The notes: generated by a model not told the origin, from the sequence alone. A stretch of DNA of 10,198 bases from Chloroflexota bacterium (GCA_026708165.1 JAPOVO010000228.1:1-10198), one strand, 5' to 3'. Positions 1 through 7,771 are shown, counted from the first letter of the stretch. Translations and numbers: made by a program.

Positions 1-1
1 C

Positions 2-1729
2 AAGGGCCGCGTACTGATCAAGGGTTACGAACCGCCGCCCGCCACGGGGGCCGATAACCAGCGGCTCTCGCCCGCGCAGCTATCCGCCGGCTGGCGTCTG
101 GCCTGTCAGCATCCATTGATCGAGTCGGGGACTTATATCCACCCGGCGGTCAGCGTGGTGTTGAAGACCGTCACGTCCGCAGATCTCGGCGACATCACGC
201 TGCATCCAAACGTCCAGAAGCAAGTGATTACTCTTCCCGAGGCCGATCTGCACAGCGCTAGCTTCGAATGGCCCATGACCCAGGAAGCGCTCGCGTCGCT
301 GCTGGGAGGAGCAGACGCGTCGCTGCACGCTCTGCGTCAACTGCCGTTCGTCGCGGAAAAAGCCAAGGGCGGACCGATCACGGTAACGCTGGTGGGCAGC
401 CGAGCCGTGTCGTTCGAGCCGGGCGACACGCGGGACAAGATGTACGGGATCGCGTTCGACATAGGCACCACGAGCATCGTCGGCGCGTTGATGGACCTGG
501 CCGACGGGAGCGAGGCGGCGGTCGCTTCCGACCTCAACGGACAGGCATACCACGGCGGCGACGTGATAAGCCGGATGTCGTTCACCCAGGGCGGGCGCAA
601 GAACGTGAGGATCTTGCACGACGCCGTGGTCGATACGATCAACAGCATCATCGACCGCCTGCTCAGACAGGCGAAAGTCAGCCGGCGGCACATCTACGAG
701 TGCGTGTTCGTGGGCAACACGGTGATGACGCACCTGCTGCTGAACATCGATCCGAGCAAGATCGGGTACAGCCCGTTCGTCGGCGTTGTAAAGGACGCGC
801 TTACAACGACCACGGAGATGCTTGGAATAAACCTGACTAAGGGAACTTCGGTATTCGTGTTTCCGAACATCGCCAGCTACGTGGGGGCGGACATAGTGGC
901 GGGGATGATCGCCACCGGCCTGGAAGACCGTAAGGGCAACGTGTTGATGATCGATGTCGGCACCAACGGCGAGATAGCGCTCGCGGTGGACGGGCAGATA
1001 CTAACGACGGCCGCTCCGGCCGGTCCGGCGTTCGAGGGTGCCGAGATAATTCAGGGAATGCGGGCGAGTCCGGGGGCTATCGAGCGGGTGCGACTGGACG
1101 ACGAGGGCGTTCACCTGGAGGCAATTGGCGGTGGAGCGCCCAAAGGCATCTGCGGCTCCGGTCTGCTGGATGCGGTGGCCGAGATGCTGCGGACGGGTCT
1201 GGTGGCGCCGACAGGCAGGCTGCTGCGTCCCGACGAGGCCCGCGAAAAGTGTCCCGCGGCGCTGGCCAGGAGGGTTTTCCCCGACGACACGGGCGGATAT
1301 TTCCTGCTCTACGGCAAGTCGCCCGAATCGGAAGACCGGGTGATCCTGCACGCGGCGGATATTCGGCAGTTGCAGCTTGCAAAAGGCTCCATACGCTGCG
1401 GCGTCAACGCCCTGCTGGCCGAGGCGGGACTTGAGGGTGGCGATCTGGACGAAATCCTGCTGGCGGGAGCCTTTGGCACCTACATCGACCGCAACGCCGC
1501 GCGCGCGGTCGGGCTGGTGCCCGACGTAGAAACCAGCAAGATCTCCGCGGTCGGCAACGCCGCCGGACTAGGATCGCGAATGGGACTGCTTTCTCTGGAA
1601 GCCCGGGTAAACGCCGAGCTGCTACCGCCGAAGGTCAGCTACCTGGAGCTGTCGGCTCTGCAGGACTTCCAATGGAAGTTCGCGGAGGCGCTAGGATTTC
1701 CCGACCCCGCCACGCTGGGGAGCGGCTAG
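2..1729 (+). CDS. RACo-like ASKHA/DUF4445 reductive activator of corrinoid protein (5' truncated)
   Basis: The reading frame is open from base 2 to a TAG at 1727-1729, giving 575 visible residues. The true start is off the left edge; the TTG at 116 is internal. RACo proteins use a [2Fe-2S] ferredoxin domain and ATP to re-reduce an inactivated Co(II) corrinoid on methyl-transfer proteins. The first ~40 residues match the end of that ferredoxin domain: the LSPAQLSAGWRLACQ stretch carries what should be the fourth cluster cysteine (visible residue 35). The other three cysteines would lie upstream. The ASKHA ATPase fold follows, with DIGTT at residue 153, FVGNT, DVGTNGE at 318, GICGSG at 382 and LAGAFG at 487. 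Known RACo proteins are about 630 residues, so roughly 60 are missing. No methyltransferase or corrinoid protein is visible, so its client is unknown. It converges with the GH127 gene 8 bases away. The family is certain; the exact client is not. Confidence 0.92.
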   Translation, partial: KGRVLIKGYEPPPATGADNQRLSPAQLSAGWRLACQHPLIESGTYIHPAVSVVLKTVTSADLGDITLHPNVQKQVITLPEADLHSASFEWPMTQEALASLLGGADASLHALRQLPFVAEKAKGGPITVTLVGSRAVSFEPGDTRDKMYGIAFDIGTTSIVGALMDLADGSEAAVASDLNGQAYHGGDVISRMSFTQGGRKNVRILHDAVVDTINSIIDRLLRQAKVSRRHIYECVFVGNTVMTHLLLNIDPSKIGYSPFVGVVKDALTTTTEMLGINLTKGTSVFVFPNIASYVGADIVAGMIATGLEDRKGNVLMIDVGTNGEIALAVDGQILTTAAPAGPAFEGAEIIQGMRASPGAIERVRLDDEGVHLEAIGGGAPKGICGSGLLDAVAEMLRTGLVAPTGRLLRPDEAREKCPAALARRVFPDDTGGYFLLYGKSPESEDRVILHAADIRQLQLAKGSIRCGVNALLAEAGLEGGDLDEILLAGAFGTYIDRNAARAVGLVPDVETSKISAVGNAAGLGSRMGLLSLEARVNAELLPPKVSYLELSALQDFQWKFAEALGFPDPATLGSG

Positions 1730-1737
1730 CCCGCTTC

Positions 1738-3639
1738 TCAGATCGCCGGAATCCACACCTGCATAGCTCCGACGCCACGATTCCCCCAGGCGTAGTAAGG
1801 GATGGCGGTTATCGGGAGCTTGTCGACTTCGTCGTTGCGATTGGAGGCCACGGCTCGAATTTGAGACCGTTCGTCGAACGGCTTGGGGAGGCGCTCTCCG
1901 ATAGTGCGGAGAATCGTTACGCCGCCGAGCAGGTCTCGGTCGTGTCGCATATCGAACTCATCAAGACGGCTGAGCGCGGTTTCGAGTAGGTCGATGCTGG
2001 CATGGTCTACCGCCTCGACGCAGTAGATCAAAGGCCCCCTGGCGAGGGCTATGCGTCCCTGATTGGTTGTCACTTGGGGATGACTAGACAGTTTGCGCAC
2101 GGGCATGGGCAAGCTGAGGGATACAACATCTCCCTGGTTCCACCGGCGCTTCACTTCCAGATAGGTCCCTGGCGCGGCGTCCGGCTGTGCGCCCCGGCCG
2201 TTGACAGTGACGGTCGCGCGGTCGCACCATCCTGGAATTCGGACACGGAGTGCTATCTCGGATACGGGAGCTTCGACGATCTTCAACCGGATATCGCCGT
2301 CCCACGGATAACGGGTCTCGACCTCGACTTCTATGGCCCTGCCGTCAGGCAACGAGGCGCGGACGCCGCCCGCCGCGTAGAGGTGTACCCAGAGCGAGTC
2401 CTCGGAAGTCGAGTAGAAGTATCCTGGCAGGCTCATCAGCAGGCGGGCGATGTTGGGAGGACAGCAGGCGCAGTCGAACCAGTCAGCGCGCTCATAACCG
2501 CCCCGTGAGGTGAGCGGATTTACGTAGAAGTACTTCGTTCCGTCCAGCGAGACTCCGGACAGAACGCCGTTGTAGAGGGCGGTCTCGATGGCGTCCGCAT
2601 ACTTCGCGTCGCCGGTGCGGCAGAGCATTCGCCACGACCAGAACACGCCGCCGATAGCCGCGCAGGTCTCGGCGTAAGCGGTCTCGTTTGGGAGCTCGTA
2701 ATCGTCGCCGAAGGACTCTCCCTCATAGCGCGCGCCCAGTCCTCCGGTTATGTAGGCCTTGCGTTCGAACGCGCTTTCCCAGAGATTTGTCGCCGCGCGG
2801 GCCATGTCGGGCCGGTGGGCCTCGAGGGCTGCGTCCATCATGCCGGTTGCAAGATAGGTTGCCCGGACGGCGTGTCCGACGACCTCCGTCTGGTCGGTCA
2901 CGGGTAGGTGATCCTGATAATAGGAGCGCTCGTATGCGCCCGGGACCGCGGGCATGAGGCTGGGCTCCCGCCCGCGGGCCTGGAGGAAATAGATCGATTG
3001 GTCGAGGTAATTGCGCTCGCCCGTCTCGCGATAGAGTTCCGCCAGGGCAAGCTCGATTTCTTCGTGGCCGTCGACTCCCTCACGCGCGTCGGGGCCGAAC
3101 GTGTCGCAGATGTGATCGGCGAACCGTCTGGCCACGCCGAACAATCGGCTGCCGCTGCCCGTCGCTCTCCGATGCGCGATACCCGCCTGAATCAAGTGGC
3201 CCGCGCAATAGAGCTCATGCTGGGTCGTAAGGTCGGAATAACGCTGATGCTCGTGCTCCAGCGAGAAATAGCTGTGAACGTAGCCGTCGGGGCGCTGTGC
3301 ACCGGCGATGGCCTCGATCACACCGTCAGTCGTGGCGGCTAGGTCCTGGTCGTGTTGTTCGGCGAGGGCGTGGCTCGCGGCTTCGAGGAGCTTGTAAACG
3401 TCGGAGTCGTTGTAGACCCTTCCCTGGAACGGATCGTTCTTGCCGGTCGAAAGCCGCCTGAAGTTGTCGATCCGGCCCGTCGCTTCGCACATCTCGAACT
3501 GGCTCGGCAGGCCGGCTTCGCGCAGCGCGCGGCGGCGGGGCGTCCAAAATTCGTCGTCGATTCGCGAGGAGGAGATCGGGACAGGACGCAACAGGGAATG
3601 CGGCGAGCTGCTGGTGTCTACGACAATTCCCCGGTTCAT
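1738..3639 (-). CDS. GH127 family glycoside hydrolase, probable beta-L-arabinofuranosidase
   Basis: 633 residues. GH127 enzymes (formerly DUF1680; type member HypBA1) remove beta-L-arabinofuranose residues using a zinc-bound cysteine nucleophile. All hallmark residues are present. C392 and C393 in the CACCPPN motif correspond to HypBA1 nucleophile C417 and zinc ligand C418. E324 and C326 in AETCAA correspond to E338 and C340. E308 in YEGESFG, 16 residues before E324, corresponds to the acid/base E322. Other family signatures are GRIDNF, VYNDSDVYK and QHELYCAGHL. There is no signal peptide or membrane segment, so it should act on imported substrate in the cytoplasm. I chose the ATG at 3639 because GGAAGG lies 10 bases upstream; the in-frame ATG at 3648 directly abuts that motif. 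The frame stays open to 4296, but that extension runs antisense through the next gene and is not coding. It is divergent from the 3748 gene. GH127 also includes members of other specificity, so the substrate is inferred. Confidence 0.93.
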   Translation of the reverse strand: MNRGIVVDTSSSPHSLLRPVPISSSRIDDEFWTPRRRALREAGLPSQFEMCEATGRIDNFRRLSTGKNDPFQGRVYNDSDVYKLLEAASHALAEQHDQDLAATTDGVIEAIAGAQRPDGYVHSYFSLEHEHQRYSDLTTQHELYCAGHLIQAGIAHRRATGSGSRLFGVARRFADHICDTFGPDAREGVDGHEEIELALAELYRETGERNYLDQSIYFLQARGREPSLMPAVPGAYERSYYQDHLPVTDQTEVVGHAVRATYLATGMMDAALEAHRPDMARAATNLWESAFERKAYITGGLGARYEGESFGDDYELPNETAYAETCAAIGGVFWSWRMLCRTGDAKYADAIETALYNGVLSGVSLDGTKYFYVNPLTSRGGYERADWFDCACCPPNIARLLMSLPGYFYSTSEDSLWVHLYAAGGVRASLPDGRAIEVEVETRYPWDGDIRLKIVEAPVSEIALRVRIPGWCDRATVTVNGRGAQPDAAPGTYLEVKRRWNQGDVVSLSLPMPVRKLSSHPQVTTNQGRIALARGPLIYCVEAVDHASIDLLETALSRLDEFDMRHDRDLLGGVTILRTIGERLPKPFDERSQIRAVASNRNDEVDKLPITAIPYYAWGNRGVGAMQVWIPAI

Positions 3640-3648
3640 TTGAACCAT

Positions 3649-3655
3649 CCCTTCC
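3649..3655 (-). promoter_or_regulatory. Ribosome binding site deciding the GH127 start
   Basis: Read on the minus strand this is GGAAGGG. It ends right against the ATG at 3648 and leaves about 10 bases to the ATG at 3639, which favours 3639 as the start. No better Shine-Dalgarno sequence lies further upstream. Confidence 0.55.
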
Positions 3656-3736
3656 GCCGCTCGGACACATAACCCTGACGATGCCGTGCGGAGTATTATC
3701 GCCAACGGACCCGATGCCTGCGCGGGCGGAGTGCCC

Positions 3737-3743
3737 AGGAGGG
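3737..3743 (+). promoter_or_regulatory. Strong ribosome binding site supporting a GTG start at 3748
   Basis: AGGAGGG ends four bases before the GTG at 3748. No in-frame ATG close by has a comparable site, so the GTG start is well supported. Confidence 0.75.
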
Positions 3744-3747
3744 CGCG

Positions 3748-5283
3748 GTGACGACTTCCTCCATTGATCTTCGGAGCCAGCGAAGGGACGCCCGGCTTCT
3801 GGCCGCCGAGCGCCGCGGCAAGTTGATCGTGGACGACGACGGCGACTTGTGTTTCGGCGACGATGCAAAGGCCGGACGCGAGGCGTTTCTGGCGCAACGC
3901 CTTTACCCGCTGGTGGAGGTGGGCGTTAAAAGCGTTGCCTGGTGCATCATGTGGGGCATCGCCCAGGGGCCAGACGAGACTACGTACTGGCAGGCTCAGC
4001 AGGAGAAGGTTCCGCTCAACGAAGCCATCGCGGACCCGACGCCGGTCATGGCCGAGGGCGCACGTCGCGCCGGGATGGAGGTATTCGCCTCCATCCGCAT
4101 GAACGACACGCACGACGCCTTCGGCAAGCCGCACGGGCGGCTGATCTATCCCCTGAAAGTCGAGCATCCTGAGTGGCTGCTCGGACACGAGAGTGAGCAA
4201 GGCGATTTCGAGGTGGCACCGCAGGCGCTGATGTGGTCGGGCCTGGATTACTCCGTCCCGGACGTGCGTGAGGACCGGCTGTGGTGGGTCCGCCACTCCG
4301 CCGAGAGCTATGACGTGGACGGTGTCGAGCTGAACTTCTTCCGGATGCCGTGGTTCTTCAAGCGCGGCAAGGTCGCGGAGGGCATTCCTTTAGTGACCGA
4401 CCTGATACGAAAGGCGCGGCGCATCGTCGATCGGGTATCCGAGATGCGGGAGTCTCCGATGCTGCTGGGCGTGCGGGTTCCCGGGGCGGTTGAGACTTGC
4501 CTACGCGTCGGAATCGACGTTGAGGCGTGGCTGCGGGAGGACCTGGTCGACCGTCTGCTGATCGGCGGAGGTTATTCGCCCTACACGAGTCCGGCGGAAG
4601 AGACGGTGCGGATGGCGCACGATCACGAGGTACCGGCGTACCCGTGCATCAACTGCAGCGCGCCAGGAGTAGGGCCTGACGCCGCAATGAGGGGCGCGGC
4701 CTCGAACGTATTCTGGACGGGGGCGGACGGCATCTACCTGTGGAACTATCACTACCGGGACGTTCCGATGCTGGGTTATGGCAGGCCGGAGCAGTCGGCG
4801 TATGAACTGCTTCGTGAAATCGGATCGCCGACTGCTCTTGCGCATAGCGACAAGGCGTTTGGCATCGAAGGGCCTGAGTTCGTGGGGCCTTATGCCATCG
4901 CGAGCCATCCGACGCAGCTTCCGCTCGACCTGGGCCGCCGGGCGATGAAGGTGGTCAAGACCGTGCGACTGCGAATCGGGGATGACTTGGGCGCGGCACG
5001 GAGAGCCGGCCGGCTGGATCGGGCAGTTCTCGAACTGGGCTTTACGGGCATTCAAACGGGTGACCGCATAGGAGTGCAGATCAACGGCAGCATGCTGCGG
5101 TCGACGGCCTGTGCGGAATCGAGTGATCCGGATGGCCGCTCGGTTAAACGTTGCTACGAGGTCCCGGCACAAGCGGTGAAGCCGGGGGACAACACTTTGA
5201 CGTTGTGGATTGATGGACGGTCTTTCCAAGCGGACGGCGATGTGACCTTGACCGAGGCTTGGGTAAACGTCACATATCGTTAA
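3748..5283 (+). CDS. Uncharacterised glycosidase-like TIM-barrel protein with C-terminal beta-rich domain
   Basis: 511 residues, starting at GTG behind a strong AGGAGGG (3737-3743). Residues ~50-370 look like a TIM barrel of the glycosyl-hydrolase-like type (GHL10/family-10-like hypothetical proteins). Visible signs are the MNDTHDAFG segment, a strand with D189, D191 and E194 in DVDGVELNFFR, then GVRVPGAVETC, DLVDRLLIGGGY and the W-N-Y-H-Y end strand near 332-336. D191 and E194 sit where retaining barrel enzymes often carry acidic residues, so they are candidate catalytic residues only. Residues ~400-511 resemble a beta-sandwich, with LELGFTG, VQINGSML and GDNTLTLWIDG. There is no signal peptide, so it is probably cytoplasmic. 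It is divergent from GH127, suggesting a shared glycan pathway. No specific activity can be assigned. The coding frame is secure; function as a carbohydrate enzyme is inferred from fold-like motifs and context. Confidence 0.85.
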   Translation: MTTSSIDLRSQRRDARLLAAERRGKLIVDDDGDLCFGDDAKAGREAFLAQRLYPLVEVGVKSVAWCIMWGIAQGPDETTYWQAQQEKVPLNEAIADPTPVMAEGARRAGMEVFASIRMNDTHDAFGKPHGRLIYPLKVEHPEWLLGHESEQGDFEVAPQALMWSGLDYSVPDVREDRLWWVRHSAESYDVDGVELNFFRMPWFFKRGKVAEGIPLVTDLIRKARRIVDRVSEMRESPMLLGVRVPGAVETCLRVGIDVEAWLREDLVDRLLIGGGYSPYTSPAEETVRMAHDHEVPAYPCINCSAPGVGPDAAMRGAASNVFWTGADGIYLWNYHYRDVPMLGYGRPEQSAYELLREIGSPTALAHSDKAFGIEGPEFVGPYAIASHPTQLPLDLGRRAMKVVKTVRLRIGDDLGAARRAGRLDRAVLELGFTGIQTGDRIGVQINGSMLRSTACAESSDPDGRSVKRCYEVPAQAVKPGDNTLTLWIDGRSFQADGDVTLTEAWVNVTYR

Positions 5284-5318
5284 GCGCGGAACCATGTAGT
5301 GCAAGGCTGTGATGCATG

Positions 5319-5339
5319 CCGCCAGCTTTGAGCCGGTGG
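5319..5339. other. Imperfect hairpin downstream of the TIM-barrel gene
   Basis: CCGCCAGC (5319-5326) and GCCGGTGG (5332-5339) can pair over eight positions with one G-U pair and one mismatch around a TTTGA loop, 36 bases after the stop at 5283. No T-run follows on either strand, so it is not a convincing intrinsic terminator. It may be an mRNA 3'-end structure or chance. The rest of the 5284-5458 gap holds only the next gene's ribosome binding site; I found no clear promoter. Confidence 0.25.
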
Positions 5340-5445
5340 AGGATTCCGGGGCCGTCGCCTGGATAGTTGTGGCAGAGGCGGTCGCATAGTTTCCGGCATT
5401 TGAGATTGGCGCTACTATCGGAAGCGGTTCTAGAAATACCGGTGC

Positions 5446-5450
5446 GGAGG
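5446..5450 (+). promoter_or_regulatory. Ribosome binding site supporting a GTG start at 5459
   Basis: GGAGG is followed by eight bases and then GTG at 5459. The first conserved family motif begins about 20 residues later, as expected for this family's N-terminus, so the start is well supported. Confidence 0.75.
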
Positions 5451-5458
5451 AAGTTCTT

Positions 5459-6598
5459 GTGGCTGTAGCATCGCAATCGACTGCCGAGACCGAAGTCTAC
5501 GCGGACCTTGGACTGATCCCCGTGATAAACGCGCGAGGGAATCAGACGTTGCTGGGAGGATCGACCGTACCTGACGAAGTTCAGGAAGCGATCGATGCCG
5601 CGAACCGATACTACGTCATCATGGAGGACTTGTTCGCGGCGACGGGTCGTGTAATCGCCGATCTGCTGGAATGCGAAGCGGCATATGTGACTTCGGGCTG
5701 CGCGGCAGCGCTAGCGCTGGGGGCGGCGGCGTGCATCGCGGGCGATGACGAGGAGAAAGTCAAAAACCTGCCCCACACCGAAGGGATGAAGAACGAGGTC
5801 GTAATACAGGGAACGCAGCGGTACAAGTACGAGCACGCGCCGACGGTGTCCGGGGCAAAGCTCGTGGAGGCGGGCGACGCGAACGGCGTGACGCCGGCGC
5901 AGCTTGAAGGAGCCATTGGACCAGACACGGCCGTGGTGTTGTTCGTCGCACACCTGGATGCCGTTGACGGGATCGTCCCGCTGGACCAGGTTGTCGAGAT
6001 TTCACACCGTCACGGAGTTCCGGTGATGGTGGACGCCGCACAGCAGATATACCCGCTCGAGCGAATGCGCATGTGGACAAAGATGGGCGCCGATCTAGTT
6101 TGCTTTGGAGCCAAGTACTTCGGATCGCCGCATTCGAGCGGCATCCTCTGCGGACGCGAAGACCTTGTAGCCTCAGCGGTTAGACAGGGATTTATAGGAT
6201 TCGAGATCGGCGCGTCGTCGATTGGGCGTCCGTTCAAGCTGGACCGCGGCGAGGTTATCGGAGTGGTCCACGCGCTCCGACGGTGGATCTCATTGGACCA
6301 TGAAGAGCGGATAGCGGCCGCGGAGGCGAAGCTCGAGATCATATCTACTGCGGTAGAAGGGAAACCGGGCGTGAACGTATCCACCGATCCCGGCGTTCTT
6401 GTCGGCGCGCCCGCTCTATGCTTGAATTTCGAGCCTGAGTCCGGGCTGACTGCTGAGTCGGTTATCGAATCTCTGCGCGACGGTAATCCGAGCATCGTCG
6501 TCGGTGAAGAGGGTGATACCGTGATCTTCAATCCCAACACTCTGCTGGACGGAGATGCCGAAGTTGTGGCGGAACGGCTGGCGGGCATCGTCGGCTAG
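5459..6598 (+). CDS. SelA-like (COG1921) PLP-dependent enzyme, aminotransferase fold
   Basis: 379 residues, GTG start. The protein matches the fold-type-I family that includes bacterial selenocysteine synthase SelA and the D-glucosaminate-6-phosphate ammonia-lyase group. Visible landmarks are VINARGNQTLLGGS near residue 20, AAYVTSGCAAAL (cofactor phosphate region), D192 in MVDAAQQ (expected to contact the PLP pyridine nitrogen) and K219 in FGAKYFGSPHSSG, the expected PLP-binding lysine. SelA is normally about 460 residues and has an N-terminal domain missing here. No selB, selenocysteine tRNA or selD is seen, so a role in selenocysteine synthesis is unlikely. Members of this subgroup act as lyases, racemases or eliminases on amino acids or amino sugars; which one applies here cannot be told. 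It lies between a glycosidase-like gene and a flavin oxidoreductase on the same strand, with gaps of 175 and 90 bases, so it may be transcribed alone. No signal peptide; cytoplasmic. Confidence 0.9.
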   Translation: MAVASQSTAETEVYADLGLIPVINARGNQTLLGGSTVPDEVQEAIDAANRYYVIMEDLFAATGRVIADLLECEAAYVTSGCAAALALGAAACIAGDDEEKVKNLPHTEGMKNEVVIQGTQRYKYEHAPTVSGAKLVEAGDANGVTPAQLEGAIGPDTAVVLFVAHLDAVDGIVPLDQVVEISHRHGVPVMVDAAQQIYPLERMRMWTKMGADLVCFGAKYFGSPHSSGILCGREDLVASAVRQGFIGFEIGASSIGRPFKLDRGEVIGVVHALRRWISLDHEERIAAAEAKLEIISTAVEGKPGVNVSTDPGVLVGAPALCLNFEPESGLTAESVIESLRDGNPSIVVGEEGDTVIFNPNTLLDGDAEVVAERLAGIVG

Positions 6599-6609
6599 GC
6601 AGTTGAAGA

Positions 6610-6643
6610 CGAGCCTCGCGACGCCGGACGTCCTCGGATTTTT
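6610..6643 (+). terminator. Possible weak intrinsic terminator after the SelA-like gene
   Basis: CGAG (6610-6613) can pair with CTCG (6633-6636), and inside it GACG (6620-6623) can pair with CGTC (6629-6632), leaving a 6-base bulge on the 5' side. A T-run (6639-6643) follows, and the sequence stays T-rich to about 6649. It lies 11 bases past the stop. The stem is imperfect, so the call is tentative. Confidence 0.3.
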
Positions 6644-6688
6644 GTGTTTCGTGTCGCGCGCCGTGTAGCAAACGTTTAGGAGAATTAC

Positions 6689-7771
6689 ATGCGCCTCGGC
6701 TTTTTTACGATGCCAATGCACCCTCCAGGGTCAGACCCGGCGGAAACGCTCCGGGACGATCTGGAGCAGATCGTCGTGGCCGACAAGCTGGGCTACGAGG
6801 AGGCCTGGATCGGCGAGCATCTGACCGCGGAGTGGGAGAACATCCCGGCGCCCGACCTGCTGATCGCGCAGGCGCTGCCGCTGACCGAGAACATCATCCT
6901 GGGCACGGGCGTGAACTGTCTGACCAACCACGACCCCTTTATGCTGGCGCACCGGGTCGCACAGCTCGACAACATGGCACGCGGCCGCTTCTATTGGGGT
7001 ATCGGCTCGGGGGTATTTTCGGGTGACCTGGAAGCCTACGGATTCGACCCGAAGCAGAAAGAGAACCGGCAGGCGTCGCGCGAGATTCTGGACGTGATAA
7101 TCGAGCTATGGAACGATCCCAAACCCGGAATGTACGAAAGCAAGTACTTCAAATTCAGGGTGCCGGAGCCTGATCCGCGTGTTGGGCTCGGGATGCACAT
7201 GAAGCCTTATCAAAAGCCCCATCCTCCGATAGGCGTGGCAGGTCTGACTCCGTATTCAAGCACGCTCGTCGTCGCGGGCGAGCGCGGATGGATCCCGATG
7301 AGCAGCGACATCATTCCGTGGCGAATAATCGCAACGCACTGGGATGCGGTCGAGTCGGGCGTCAAGGACGGCAGTCCCGCTCCCAACCGTTCGGAGTGGC
7401 GGATAGCCAGGGACATCTTCGTGGCGGACACGACCGAGGAAGCCCAAAAGCTGGCGCTAGAGGGTACGTTAGGCCGCGACTACGGCGATTACTTTCTGAG
7501 GCTTGGCCGACGGGCGAGGGGCATGGAGATATTCAAGCAGGACCCCGAAACGCCCGATTCGGAAGTCGACCTCGACTACATGCTGGAGCATATCTGGGTC
7601 GTTGGCAGCCCGGACGACGTGGTCGAGAAGCTGACGGGGCTATACGAAGCTGTGGGCGGCTTTGGAGTCCTGCTGGCGGTAGGCCACGAGTGGAAGCCGC
7701 ATGACAAGTGGCTGCATTCGATGACGCTGCTCGCCAAGGAAGTGATGCCCAGACTCGCGCATTTGAACTAA
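6689..7771 (+). CDS. Luciferase-like (LLM class) flavin-dependent oxidoreductase
   Basis: 360 residues with an ATG start behind AGGAG (6678-6682, six-base spacer). It is a bacterial-luciferase-like TIM barrel that uses reduced FMN or F420 to oxygenate or reduce small organic substrates. Typical features in order are MRLGFFTMPMHP on strand 1, DKLGYEEAWIGEH near residues 32-44, ILGTGV with HDPFMLAHRVAQLD near 70-93, GRFYWGIGSG near 98-107, PYSSTLVVAGERGWIPMS in the flavin/substrate region, and a C-terminal VVGSPDDVVEKL near residue 302-313. Length is normal. The long acyl-aldehyde/limonene-type monooxygenase branch is the nearest I recognise, but the substrate cannot be assigned and an F420-dependent role is possible. 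It converges with the small-subunit gene 13 bases downstream. An FMN reductase-like gene lies about 2.2 kb away on the other strand and could supply reduced flavin. No export signal. Confidence 0.93.
   Translation: MRLGFFTMPMHPPGSDPAETLRDDLEQIVVADKLGYEEAWIGEHLTAEWENIPAPDLLIAQALPLTENIILGTGVNCLTNHDPFMLAHRVAQLDNMARGRFYWGIGSGVFSGDLEAYGFDPKQKENRQASREILDVIIELWNDPKPGMYESKYFKFRVPEPDPRVGLGMHMKPYQKPHPPIGVAGLTPYSSTLVVAGERGWIPMSSDIIPWRIIATHWDAVESGVKDGSPAPNRSEWRIARDIFVADTTEEAQKLALEGTLGRDYGDYFLRLGRRARGMEIFKQDPETPDSEVDLDYMLEHIWVVGSPDDVVEKLTGLYEAVGGFGVLLAVGHEWKPHDKWLHSMTLLAKEVMPRLAHLN

Larger units (their letters stand above)
3640..3747. promoter_or_regulatory. Divergent intergenic control region between GH127 and the TIM-barrel gene
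   Basis: About 100 bases must hold the promoters of both divergent genes. A GATAAT, one base off the sigma-70 -10 consensus, lies on the minus strand at 3695-3700, about 55 bases before the GH127 start, but no good -35 sits at the right distance. The heptamer CGATGCC occurs at 3679-3685 and again at 3712-3718, 33 bases apart; both copies are followed closely by TGCG. This could be a pair of regulator half-sites or chance. Promoter and operator placement is inference. Confidence 0.4.

Noticed and set aside
80..733. 217-codon minus-strand open frame
   Set aside because: It lies antisense within the well-supported RACo-like gene and has no motif of its own.
3640..4296. Long in-frame upstream extension of the GH127 reading frame on the minus strand
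   Set aside because: It runs antisense through the start of the TIM-barrel gene, has no family similarity, and a ribosome binding site supports the start at 3639.
4501..5304. 267-codon minus-strand open frame
   Set aside because: It is antisense to the TIM-barrel gene, rich in residues typical of G+C-rich shadow frames, and shows no recognisable motif.
5390..5418. Possible promoter before the SelA-like gene (TACTAT at 5413-5418)
   Set aside because: TACTAT matches the -10 consensus at only four positions and no acceptable -35 lies 16-18 bases upstream.
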